Shown: positions 1-8,070, counted from the stretch's first letter. The stretch is DNA of 16,820 bases from an uncultured Clostridia bacterium (GCA_934403665.1 CAKRUL010000005.1:1-16820); one strand, 5' to 3'. Notes: generated by a model from the sequence alone, not told the origin. Numbers and translations are program-made.

Positions 1-92
1 TTTCTGCTGTGAATCGGTGACGAAAATTGTAGCTTACCGTTGAAAAGTGTGGAGTTGTCTCATTTAATCCATATCCCAAAAACCAACGGTAG
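1..92 (-). pseudogene. Truncated IS1182-like transposase fragment
   Basis: The reverse complement of this stretch matches bases of the IS copy near 13961-14050 with one visible mismatch. It encodes the transposase segment YRWFLGYGLNETTPHFS and onward. Homology stops abruptly at about base 92, inside the coding sequence, so the transposase N-terminus and that IS end are missing. The rest would run off the left edge of the window. The single mismatch changes Phe to Leu relative to the right-hand copy. It is a remnant of a second, inverted copy of the same element. Whether the portion outside the window is intact cannot be told. Confidence 0.88.
40..68 (+). promoter_or_regulatory. Candidate promoter inside the IS remnant
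   Basis: TTGAAA at 40-45 is followed by a 17-bp spacer and TTTAAT at 63-68 (5 of 6 matches to TATAAT). A transcript would begin near 75, giving about 53 nt of leader before the lipoprotein start at 128. The boxes lie in antisense transposase sequence, so the match could be chance. It is nevertheless the best promoter visible ahead of that gene. Confidence 0.4.
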
Positions 93-127
93 GGGAATAA
101 TATACGTGCGGCGAAAGGTGCAGAGAT

Positions 128-1450
128 ATGGTAAAAAAAATAATACTTTTTCTGTTATCAGCGATACTGATATGGAACTTGACTGCCTGCGGAGAAAAAG
201 GCAAATATGAAAAGGCAGGACGCCTCAGAGAAGAGCAGAAGTATGAGGAAGCCATTGCATTATATACAAAATTGGGTGATTACCAAGATGCCGACAGTGT
301 AAGACGTGCTTGTTATAAAGAGTATTTTACTTTTTTATGCGAGCATGAAGAATATTCCAAAGCGCGTGAAGTTGGGGAAGAATTCAAGCAGATTTACCAT
401 GCGGACGATATGGATGTAGAGGACTATATTCGTATTTATGAAGGTGTGAATAAGATTCTTTCTTCCGATGAAGATGCAGGCTGGGCATTATTAAAGAAAC
501 AAAGGCCAACGGATGTCGTTCAAGTCAATGATATTTGGTCCGACATTTTGCAACCGGCAATTGAAGGCGAGGAGAAAGATAAGCAATTAAAAGCATACAA
601 AATTGTAAAATACTTCAGCAAAAAGTTGGACAAAGTTGACGAATTGAGGTTTTGTGACGGCAGGGATCCGACTTTGAAGCTGCGCGCTTTAGAGGTTGGG
701 GAAACCTTTACATTTGGCGAGTATGATCAGGATTATCTCAGAACCAATGCGGTAGAAAAATATGATACTGTATATTATCCTTTGCCGGGGAGCTTCAAGA
801 AGAAACCCGTAGAATGGGTCGTGTTGGACAAGGATGGCTCCAAAATACTTGCAATCACCAAAAACTGTATCGAGTGCGTGAACTGCGGCGGTGCATATGC
901 TTATAACCACAAAGGGGATAAAATGCGGGTAAGCGAGTATTTGCCAAGCAATGCTTTCAATGCTGTTTGCAGTGATAACGCAGTTTTCTGGAAAGACAGC
1001 GCGGTCAGAGATTATTTAAACAATGATGTATACCGCAGAATATTCAGAGAAAATGAAATGAAATATGTAGTGCCCGTAACGATAGATCAGTGCGATACGA
1101 AGGATAAGCTTTTCTTATTATCTTATGAGGAAAATGAGAAATACAAGAGAGTTGCCAATTTCCCGGCATCAAAAACCGAATATGCTGTACTTTTAGAGGA
1201 TGGAGATACAGGGTATGCGATGAGTGATAGCGAGCTTAGGAAAGTACGCGGAAATACGACTTGGTGGGCGCTGAGAAAGACTGCAAATGATCCCGCCGGA
1301 CCATACAGGGCGAGGGGATATTCTGAGAATGAGGTTTATTGGTGCACGACCGGCAATGCATATTCAGAAAGGGCATACACAAGGTTTGGAGGCCCGAAAG
1401 AGCGGGGTTATGTCAGGGTTGCCTCCTGGTTCGACTTTCATGCAGAATAA
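128..1450 (+). CDS. DUF6273 lipoprotein with TPR-like N-terminus
   Basis: The 440-residue product begins with a lipoprotein signal peptide: KK at 3-4, a hydrophobic stretch at 5-16 and the lipobox LTAC with Cys21 as the lipidated residue. It is therefore probably anchored on the outer face of the membrane. Residues about 26-90 form helical TPR-like units, with the YEEAIALYTKLGDYQDA pattern common in clostridial surface proteins. Residues about 185-440 resemble DUF6273: VEWVVLD, then WKDSAVRDYLNND, then LFLLSYEE, then TTWWALR near the end. No enzymatic role is established for that domain as far as I know. The start has an AAAGGTG ribosome binding site 8 nt upstream. A terminator at 1498-1525 isolates it from the next gene. 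Its promoter may lie in the adjoining IS remnant. The family call is firm, the function unknown. Confidence 0.82.
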   Translation: MVKKIILFLLSAILIWNLTACGEKGKYEKAGRLREEQKYEEAIALYTKLGDYQDADSVRRACYKEYFTFLCEHEEYSKAREVGEEFKQIYHADDMDVEDYIRIYEGVNKILSSDEDAGWALLKKQRPTDVVQVNDIWSDILQPAIEGEEKDKQLKAYKIVKYFSKKLDKVDELRFCDGRDPTLKLRALEVGETFTFGEYDQDYLRTNAVEKYDTVYYPLPGSFKKKPVEWVVLDKDGSKILAITKNCIECVNCGGAYAYNHKGDKMRVSEYLPSNAFNAVCSDNAVFWKDSAVRDYLNNDVYRRIFRENEMKYVVPVTIDQCDTKDKLFLLSYEENEKYKRVANFPASKTEYAVLLEDGDTGYAMSDSELRKVRGNTTWWALRKTANDPAGPYRARGYSENEVYWCTTGNAYSERAYTRFGGPKERGYVRVASWFDFHAE

Positions 1451-1497
1451 AATCGTCCGTACAGCAATGTATCAGGTTGGTTGATAGAAAAAACAAA

Positions 1498-1525
1498 GCC
1501 GTCACAGTTGTCTGTGGCGGTTTTT
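1498..1525 (+). terminator. Rho-independent terminator after lipoprotein gene
   Basis: Stem CCGTCACAG (1499-1507) pairs with CTGTGGCGG (1512-1520), with one G-U pair and the loop TTGT. TTTTT follows at 1521-1525. It lies 48 nt after the lipoprotein stop codon. Confidence 0.85.
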
Positions 1526-1665
1526 GGTTTAAAAATTGTTGCATGAACCGAAACAGGCATCTTTCTCACCTCGCCTGCGGCGTCGTTTAAAAGCAGTTGC
1601 GTTCCTTGTACCATAAAGTTTTTTCTTTTTTGAAAAAATAACAAACGATATTTATAAAATAAAGA

Positions 1666-1694
1666 TGGACAAATTACATGATACATGGTACAAT
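1666..1694 (+). promoter_or_regulatory. Promoter for the HEPN/Csx20-like/GH13 unit
   Basis: TGGACA (1666-1671) is followed by a 17-bp spacer and TACAAT (1689-1694), preceded by TGG as an extended -10. Transcription would begin near 1701. This places an upstream in-frame ATG at 1665 inside the promoter, so that ATG cannot be the start of the downstream gene. Confidence 0.7.
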
Positions 1695-1751
1695 AATATA
1701 TTGGAAAATAATATGGATAAATTTTCCACGCACATAAAAGAGGGGGTTCCT

Positions 1752-4073
1752 ATGGAGATACTGAAAAAAATCGTGGATCATGTTTCAGCATTTTTGGAAA
1801 TCATACCGCAGCAAGGGGACGCGGGAAAGGTTCAGACGGGGAAACGGCTTTATGGAATGCCGGATTATTCTGCCTATGTGCCGTCCCAAATAAAAGGAGG
1901 CATTCCCATCGTGTCGTTTTCGGAGCAAATGCAGTCTCAATTTGAGGAGCTTGCTTCCGCATACGAAAGAGCCTGCCAATCTTATAATAGCGTAAGCCAT
2001 ATCACTTCTGTAGAACATAACTATCGAAAAGCCTTTGAGCGGTTAAATGCTATTTTTGCACTGACGGTTCAGTGGTTTTGCAAACATGCATCCGTTTCGT
2101 TTTCCGATACAGATATTGTACAGTCCGCAATGAACCTGAAAAAAGCGGGATTTAATAAAGAACAAATGAATGTGGTATCCGGTGTGTTGTATGCGATGGA
2201 TGTCTATCGGGATGAGTCGCTTAACGTTCCGGATGATGCCATTGAAAAGCACTTTGTATCGGTTGGGTGCCTTCTGGAAATTTTGCAGGCGACGGCAGCA
2301 GGTAAGGAAACGGGAACGGTGCCGTGCCGCATCCAGTCCGCCCCGTCCGGAGGAACCATGAAAAGGCAGCCGGCAAAGAAGGCGGGAAACGAGAAAAAGA
2401 CGCAATCTTCCAAAAGACCGGCCGCCAAAAGTCCGGACGAGCGGGAAATAGATGCAATCCAAAAAGCCTTTGAGAAGACGCAGAAGCTGAGCAAAAAGAC
2501 GGATTGTGCGGCCACGATCACAGCGCTGAAAGAAGTAACGCTGCTTGCATTGCAAAGAATATGCAAAATACAGAACATCCAATTTCCGGAGCCTTTTCCG
2601 GAAAACAGGAAAGCACAAGAATACATCACAAAGCGATTACACTTGCTTGGCGCAATCGATAAGGCGTCCGTTTCAACGGTGAATTCTATAATGGTCCTAT
2701 TTTCACTGATCTGTGTCCACGGGTTTGAGGAGAGGGAGGAACGGATCCAAGGATTGGTGCGAAATATCGGCTCCACCTTGATTCCGATGGCGTGTATCGT
2801 GCCGAAGAAAGCGCCCAATCCACCCGCCAAAAACAAAGTTTCTAAGAAACGGCCGTCTTTCAAGGCAATGGAAAAGAAAGCCGAAAACGGGGCGCTTGAT
2901 TTAAAGACCGAATATCCGGAATTGGTCAGGTTTATCGAAACGGCCCGCAAGAGAAGCGCTGCCGGGGAATACGAGGATGCGCTTCATTCTCTTAGAAATG
3001 CACTTGAATTTATCGTGAACACACTTTGTCAAAAGTACACCATCGCGGTGGAACCCAAAACCAGTCTGCTGGAGAAAATCGATCTCATCGCTTCTGCCGG
3101 AGTCATTTCAGATGCACAGAGAGACATCCTGCACCGTGTCAGAAAACTCGGAAACATCGGAGCGCATCATGGCATCAAAGAGGCAACGGAAAACAAGGTG
3201 CATCAAGGCATGGATTTGATTCAGCAGGCAACTACTGTGTTTACCAACCTTACATTGCTGGAAAACACGAATGAAAATAAACCGATGATTGACCCGGATT
3301 ATTTCAGCAGTAGCCGAAAATATTACGGCTTATGGAACAATGCAATAAGAATGGAAAAGCTGTTGATCAATCCGAATTATGTGCAGCTGTGCCGCAGGGC
3401 GGACGCAGGGGATATTGAAGCGATGCTTGACATCGCAGTCGGCTTTCTGCCGGATCCGGACCAGATGAACTGGGGCATGGATCATCTGATTTTATCCCCG
3501 AATTTTGCAAAAAAGGGCTACCGTCTGTTTCCGGATGCTTTTGAGGCGCGGTATTATTTCTGGATTTTAAAGGCCGGAAGAAAAGCATACGATGATTGGA
3601 TGGCGGGAAAAGTGATACCGTTGAAATACATTGCGAATGCTTTGATGGAAGGGATCACATTTTCGTATTGCCACTGTTTGTATCAGTATTATGCGCCCCG
3701 ATACGTTATTGCCGAAACGCAGTATGGATTGCTCCAGCATCTTTTCCCGGGGGATCCGCTGACCTATAACGGAAAGATGGTTGCCAACCTTGCGCTGATG
3801 CTTATCTGTATGCTGGAAGAATACAAAGGCGACATGGAGGGAAAAGGGAGCATCCTGACGCCGGTGCTATGCTATAATCCCGATGGGATTAGAACATACG
3901 TCTATATGTATCATTACTTCACCCATCCGGAGCAGAGAATAAATTTAGATCCAAAGCTTTTGCTCAGCCCGGATGACGCAGGGAAAACCTTCTATAGGGT
4001 TGTATCGGGATCCAAGCGGTTCGATCACTTTAAGAAAGTGGCTTCCTCGGTCAAAGATTGGTTGCAGCGCTGA
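1752..4073 (+). CDS. Large protein with three HEPN/DUF4145-like repeats
   Basis: A 773-residue product with no signal peptide, so probably cytoplasmic. The start is set by AGAGGGGG 6 nt before ATG 1752; in-frame ATGs at 1665 and 1713 lack such a site, and the first lies in the promoter. Residues about 383-498 resemble DUF4145, a HEPN-fold family, with SLRNALEFIVNTLC and RKLGNIGAHHG. Segments at about 85-178 and 232-345 appear to repeat the same helical plan in degenerate form: a long helix, Cys-Lys or similar, a Pro or loop, then LGAIDKASVSTV and similar. Lys/Pro-rich linkers at 203-231 and 350-372 separate the repeats. The C-terminal 270 residues are helical, possibly Sel1-like (RADAGDIEAMLDIA), with no family I can name. 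HEPN proteins often act as RNases or dimerisation modules in defence and stress systems. Here the classic R-x4-6-H motif is not clear. The DUF4145 assignment is fair; function is unknown. Confidence 0.75.
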   Translation: MEILKKIVDHVSAFLEIIPQQGDAGKVQTGKRLYGMPDYSAYVPSQIKGGIPIVSFSEQMQSQFEELASAYERACQSYNSVSHITSVEHNYRKAFERLNAIFALTVQWFCKHASVSFSDTDIVQSAMNLKKAGFNKEQMNVVSGVLYAMDVYRDESLNVPDDAIEKHFVSVGCLLEILQATAAGKETGTVPCRIQSAPSGGTMKRQPAKKAGNEKKTQSSKRPAAKSPDEREIDAIQKAFEKTQKLSKKTDCAATITALKEVTLLALQRICKIQNIQFPEPFPENRKAQEYITKRLHLLGAIDKASVSTVNSIMVLFSLICVHGFEEREERIQGLVRNIGSTLIPMACIVPKKAPNPPAKNKVSKKRPSFKAMEKKAENGALDLKTEYPELVRFIETARKRSAAGEYEDALHSLRNALEFIVNTLCQKYTIAVEPKTSLLEKIDLIASAGVISDAQRDILHRVRKLGNIGAHHGIKEATENKVHQGMDLIQQATTVFTNLTLLENTNENKPMIDPDYFSSSRKYYGLWNNAIRMEKLLINPNYVQLCRRADAGDIEAMLDIAVGFLPDPDQMNWGMDHLILSPNFAKKGYRLFPDAFEARYYFWILKAGRKAYDDWMAGKVIPLKYIANALMEGITFSYCHCLYQYYAPRYVIAETQYGLLQHLFPGDPLTYNGKMVANLALMLICMLEEYKGDMEGKGSILTPVLCYNPDGIRTYVYMYHYFTHPEQRINLDPKLLLSPDDAGKTFYRVVSGSKRFDHFKKVASSVKDWLQR

Positions 4074-4105
4074 TTGTTTTCGGGGGATTTTCTTGGGGGG
4101 ATAGA

Positions 4106-4489
4106 ATGTTTGTAAATTTTTCGAGTCATTCTTCCTGCGAATGGAGCAGCAAACAAAGAAACGAAGCAAGGAAGTTCGGCGAAATTGTCGATATTGCTTT
4201 CCCTGATGTTGCGCCGGAAGCGGAGGAACAACAGATAGAAGAAACCGCCGCCGCATATGCGGCGAAAATCATTGCCATGAAGCCGGATGTGGTGATGTGT
4301 CAAGGGGAATACGCTCTCACGTTTCATGTCGTGCTTAGATTATTAAGTGCCCATATTCGAGTGGTGTGCGCCTGCTCGGAAAGATGCGCAATCTGCACAC
4401 ACAATGAAACGGAAACCAAAATTGAGTCGCTGTTTTCGTTCGTGAAATTCAGAAATTACAGTATAAAGGGTGTGCATATCGATGAATAA
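4106..4489 (+). CDS. Csx20-like small protein, orphan
   Basis: 127 residues. ATG 4106 is chosen because TGGGGGGAT precedes it; an in-frame ATG at 4058 lies inside the previous gene and has no such site. The sequence carries the pattern I associate with Csx20 proteins of type III CRISPR loci: MFVNFSSHSS, WSSKQ, FGEIVDIAFPDVAPEA, PDVVMCQGEYALTF and VVCACSER. Csx20 is classed with CARF-like/ring-nuclease-like proteins that bind cyclic oligoadenylates. That is family knowledge from memory, not shown here. No cas gene or CRISPR array is in the window. The gene starts 32 nt after the HEPN-like gene, and the downstream amylase start codon overlaps its stop, suggesting one operon. The C-terminal CAICTHNETETK stretch is the least conserved-looking part. 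Family membership is likely; ligand binding is unproven. Confidence 0.65.
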   Translation: MFVNFSSHSSCEWSSKQRNEARKFGEIVDIAFPDVAPEAEEQQIEETAAAYAAKIIAMKPDVVMCQGEYALTFHVVLRLLSAHIRVVCACSERCAICTHNETETKIESLFSFVKFRNYSIKGVHIDE

Positions 4490-6176
4490 GTCAGATATTC
4501 TGCATATCAACAGCAGGTATCACACGCACGATTGCTTTGTAATCGATTTGCATACCGTTGGATTAAGAATAAGATGCGGCAAAGATGTGGACGGCGTTGT
4601 GGCAGTGTATAATGATCCGTATTTGCGGGACGAGGTGGACGGCGCCCTTGTCTGGCCTTATAAAAAATGCGAAATGCAGGTGTCCGGCGAAACCGACCAA
4701 TATAAATATTTTATGTGCAGGCTGGACTGTGAACGGCGCAGACTGAAGTATTATTTTCTGATCTATTCCGGCAGCGAGGTGTGGCAGTATTCGGAGAGCG
4801 GATTTACGCAAAATTATTCGCATGACTTTTTGTCTATGTTTTTTGTGCCGTATATCGATAAGAACCGGATTCACATGCCGTATGAATGGCTGAAGAATAC
4901 CGTGTGGTATCAGATTCTTCCTTCCCGGTTTGCATCCGAGCGAAAAGGCGCTCCCTGCGGCATAAAAGGGATTACGGACAAGCTGCCCTATCTGCATCAA
5001 TTGGGGATCAACGGTCTGTATCTGAATCCCGTGTACCGCGGGAAATCCTATCACAAATATGATGTGATCGATTACGAGCATATAGACCCCGATTTCGGGA
5101 CGGATGAGGATTTTGCGGCTTTGTGCAATGCGGCGCATAAGATGGGGATGAAGGTGATGCTGGATATATCATTCACCCATTGCTCCAGCGACAACCCTTT
5201 TTGGCAATCGGTTTGCGCTGACAAGGAAAAATCAAAATATTACGGGTGGTTTAACATATACGAAAATAAGCAAGGGGAGCTTTTGTATGAAACCTTTGCA
5301 TATGAAATGGGAATGCCGAAGTTTAATACGGAAAATTTCAGAGTCATTGAGTATTTTTGCAATAATGTGATAAAATATTGGATGAAAAAGTGCAAGGTGG
5401 ATGCATGGAGAATTGATGTTGCCAACGAAATCAGCGACGATCTTTTGATTAAAGTCAAAAACGTCATGCAGGATGTAAACCCCGAGGCATATATGGTCGG
5501 AGAAATATGGCATAATGCCGTTGACTGGATTTCCAAAAAACGTCTTGACGGTGTCACCAATTACGGGCTGTCCCGGGCAATTCTTTCCTTTGTGTGCTCT
5601 AAGGAACACAGCGTCAAGGAGTATAAAAACAGCATCAATTTGCTGATTCATTCTTATTCGCCTTGCCAGCTTGCAATGTGCATGACCCTTTTGGATTCGC
5701 ATGATACGCCGCGGCTGAGGTATATGTGTGAAAACGATATGGACAAGTTCAAGCTTGCGCTGTTTCTTTTGATGACCTTTCCGGGAACGCCGTCTCTTTA
5801 TTACGGAACGGAAAGATACATGGACGGAGCGGGAGACCCCGATTGCAGAAGGTTTGTCGATTGGGAAGCACATTCCGAAGAAGCAGAGGATGTCTTTCGC
5901 ATGATATCGCGATTTATCCATCTGCGAAAAGAGCATCCTGCCCTTGCAAACGAAGGGAACTTTATCTTTGAACATTCAGAGGATTCTTTGCTGGTCTATT
6001 CCAGACAGTCTAAAGAGGAAAAACTGTATTGTGTGATCAATTCAAGGGAATATGATGTGCACAGTCATCTGTCCTTTGCGGAAGAAAAGCAATATAGAAA
6101 CCTCATAAACGGCGATGCCATTACGGCGGAGATCCAAATGCGCAGGCTCGGTTTTATGATTTTGAAGGAAATGTAA
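4482..6176 (+). CDS. GH13 neopullulanase/cyclomaltodextrinase-like enzyme
   Basis: 564 residues with no signal peptide, so probably intracellular hydrolysis of alpha-glucans or maltodextrins. An N-terminal beta-rich domain (about 1-125) resembles the CBM34-type domain of this subfamily, and a TIM barrel follows from about 138. Catalytic motifs: region II WRIDVANE with nucleophile Asp312, region III VGEIWHN with acid/base Glu341, region IV LLDSHDTPR with Asp408, and region V MPKFN at 278-282. Region I reads LDISFTH (227-233), with Thr232 where Asn is usual. ATG 4482 overlaps the preceding stop by 8 nt (ATGAATAA), and AAAGGGTG lies upstream. An in-frame ATG at 4470 has no clear ribosome binding site. 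The overlap suggests translational coupling to the Csx20-like gene. All three acidic residues are present, so activity is expected; exact specificity (neopullulanase, cyclomaltodextrinase or maltogenic amylase) cannot be fixed. Confidence 0.85.
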   Translation: MNKSDILHINSRYHTHDCFVIDLHTVGLRIRCGKDVDGVVAVYNDPYLRDEVDGALVWPYKKCEMQVSGETDQYKYFMCRLDCERRRLKYYFLIYSGSEVWQYSESGFTQNYSHDFLSMFFVPYIDKNRIHMPYEWLKNTVWYQILPSRFASERKGAPCGIKGITDKLPYLHQLGINGLYLNPVYRGKSYHKYDVIDYEHIDPDFGTDEDFAALCNAAHKMGMKVMLDISFTHCSSDNPFWQSVCADKEKSKYYGWFNIYENKQGELLYETFAYEMGMPKFNTENFRVIEYFCNNVIKYWMKKCKVDAWRIDVANEISDDLLIKVKNVMQDVNPEAYMVGEIWHNAVDWISKKRLDGVTNYGLSRAILSFVCSKEHSVKEYKNSINLLIHSYSPCQLAMCMTLLDSHDTPRLRYMCENDMDKFKLALFLLMTFPGTPSLYYGTERYMDGAGDPDCRRFVDWEAHSEEAEDVFRMISRFIHLRKEHPALANEGNFIFEHSEDSLLVYSRQSKEEKLYCVINSREYDVHSHLSFAEEKQYRNLINGDAITAEIQMRRLGFMILKEM

Positions 6177-6226
6177 TGCCGGGCTGCATCTGCCGTAGAG
6201 ACAGGACACAAAAGGGAGGCAAAGAG

Positions 6227-6862
6227 ATGACCAGAAAAAAATTAGCGTTGGAGATTATCGAGCGTTTGAAGAAAGAATATCCGACGGCGCAGTGCAGTTT
6301 GGATTACAATCAGGCTTGGAAACTGTTGGTCAGCGTGCGCCTTGCCGCTCAGTGTACCGATGCCAGAGTAAACGTTGTTGTAAAAGATTTATATGCGAAG
6401 TTTCCGGACATAGACGCACTGGCTTCGGCAGAGGTGGGAGAAATCGAACAGATTGTGAGACCCTGCGGTTTGGGACACAGCAAAGCGAGAGATATCAGCG
6501 CCTGTATGAAGATGCTGCGCGACGAATACGGCGGAAAGGTTCCGGATGATTTTAACGCACTTCTGAAACTGCCGGGAGTCGGGCGGAAAAGTGCCAATCT
6601 TGTCATCGGGGATGTGTTCGGCAAGCCTGCGATTGTGACAGACACACATTGCATCCGTTTGGTCAATCGCATGGGCTTGGTAGACGGTATCAAAGAACCG
6701 AAAAAAGTAGAGATGGCACTGTGGAACCTCATACCTCCCGAGGAGGGCAACGGGTTTTGTCATCGATTGGTGTATCATGGACGGGATGTCTGCACAGCAA
6801 GGACAAAACCGCATTGTGACAAGTGCTGTATTGCGGATATCTGCCCCAAAAAGGGTGTGTAA
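6227..6862 (+). CDS. nth: Endonuclease III (DNA glycosylase/AP lyase)
   Basis: 211 residues, the usual length. It removes oxidised pyrimidines from DNA and cleaves at abasic sites in base excision repair. The helix-hairpin-helix LPGVGRKSAN carries catalytic Lys121, and VTDTHC carries catalytic Asp139. The C-terminal [4Fe-4S] ligands are Cys189, Cys197, Cys200 and Cys206. The first gap holds seven residues, against six in the E. coli enzyme. ATG 6227 is chosen because AAAGGGAGGC precedes it; an in-frame ATG at 6176 overlaps the amylase stop and has no such site. The 50-nt gap after the amylase with no visible terminator suggests cotranscription, with a strong terminator downstream. Confidence 0.96.
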   Translation: MTRKKLALEIIERLKKEYPTAQCSLDYNQAWKLLVSVRLAAQCTDARVNVVVKDLYAKFPDIDALASAEVGEIEQIVRPCGLGHSKARDISACMKMLRDEYGGKVPDDFNALLKLPGVGRKSANLVIGDVFGKPAIVTDTHCIRLVNRMGLVDGIKEPKKVEMALWNLIPPEEGNGFCHRLVYHGRDVCTARTKPHCDKCCIADICPKKGV

Positions 6863-6903
6863 CTCTTTTTCTCTTTCTTATTTCTGAAATATAAACTGGG
6901 GAG

Positions 6904-6941
6904 TGCGTCATGCTTCCAAACGGGAGCGTGATGCATTTTTT
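6904..6941 (+). terminator. Rho-independent terminator after nth
   Basis: TGCGTCATGCTTCC pairs with GGGAGCGTGATGCA through 14 base pairs, three of them G-U, around an AAAC loop. A run of T follows at 6936-6941. It ends the transcription unit begun at 1666-1694. Confidence 0.88.
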
Positions 6942-6946
6942 ATGGA

Positions 6947-8033
6947 TCAAAGATTTTTCTGCCTCTGTGCGGAAAATTCCAATGGTGCTGAGTAACGGCA
7001 GACTTTGTTTCTTCCGTTGGATTTTGCGCAGTACAGTGCTTTGTCCGCATGGTTAATCAGTTGTTCCAGCGTTTCTGTTGCGCCGTCGTCACGAACGGCG
7101 AAGCCAATGCTGAGCGTTAAATGGTTTTTCTCGTATGGAGGAAATGCCCAGTTCCCGGATTTTTTTCCTTAATGTTTCTGTGAGACGGTTCAGTTTGGAA
7201 ATGTTTGCGGTATAAATCAGAAGAAGGAACTCCTCTCCTCCATATCGGAAAGCTTCTATTTGATCTTCTTTTTCAAGCTCTTTTAAAAGCACTCCGATTT
7301 TCTGAAGACAGAGGTCTCCTGCCTGGTGGCCGTAACAGTCATTGTACCGTTTAAAATAATCAATGTCCAGCATCATAACAGCGTGAATGGTTTGTGAATT
7401 CGTTGTGCTTTCTTCTTTTATTCTTTCGTATAATTTTCTGCGGTTAAGTAGTCCGGTTAAAAAGTCGATCTTCATTTTCAGTTGTGCTTGCCGGATGGAT
7501 TCCATGCTGTTTATCCGAAAGTACCGCATATATTCTCCTATCAAAGCACCGATCACGGCAAAACAAATTGTGTGAATAACCGGAGCAGAAAAGGATTTCT
7601 CCAATAAAATGCAGTATAGACAAGATGCTGTTATGACGGTATTCATCCGCCAGGACTTATCAATGAGGATTGACGGAAACAGACTGTATAGACCTGCCAA
7701 TACAGCGTTTTTCTGCGGTAAGCCGCTGTGCACGGCGAACACAAAGAGCATTCCGGCGGCAAGATAAAAACCGCATACAGGGGAACGCTGCATAGAAGAA
7801 AAACAAAAGACATATTGCAAAGCGGCTGTCATAAAAAACATAAGGCAATCCAAAAAGATCAGGCGTTTTCCGCTTGAAAGAAAGAGATGAACTGTCAAAA
7901 GAAGGGCAAAGAGGAGACAACAAGCGTTCAAGAACATCCTTAAAGTGATCCGGTTGTTTTTTGTAATCTCATTTTTGTTTTTCTTCAACCATTCAGATGT
8001 TTTTCCGAAATTCGATGAAAACACGTTCTTCAT
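6947..8033 (-). pseudogene. Membrane GGDEF diguanylate cyclase, frameshifted
   Basis: The open frame 7089-8033 gives 314 residues, but the last 17 (IREKPFNAQHWLRRS region) are out of register. Reading one base over restores TLSIGFAVRDD and ADKALYCAKSNGRNKV, the expected GGDEF end, stopping at 6947. The restored product would have 361 residues. It shows about six hydrophobic segments in residues 30-180, then a GGDEF domain with DFLTGLLNRR, MLDIDYFKRYNDCYGHQAGD and the active-site motif RYGGEEF. Diguanylate cyclases make the second messenger c-di-GMP. The RxxD inhibitory site expected just upstream of GGEEF is absent. The shift lies within about 7125-7145, possibly in the five-T run at 7125-7129. 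The start has AAGGAGGG 8-9 nt upstream and a near-consensus promoter. It is either a recently broken gene or a sequencing error. Confidence 0.8.
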
Positions 8034-8070
8034 TGCTGTGACCCTCCTTTTTTATCTGGTGATCACAACT

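Noticed and set aside
1287..1590. Two short plus-strand open frames overlapping the end of the lipoprotein gene
   Set aside because: They lie mostly within the lipoprotein gene in other frames, run through its terminator, and lack ribosome binding sites.
2204..2950. Long minus-strand open frames under the HEPN-like gene
   Set aside because: They are antisense to a gene with a good promoter, ribosome binding site and recognisable domain, and their translations show no known motifs.
4106..4489. A CRISPR-Cas locus around the Csx20-like gene
   Set aside because: No repeat-spacer array and no cas gene were found on either strand within the window.
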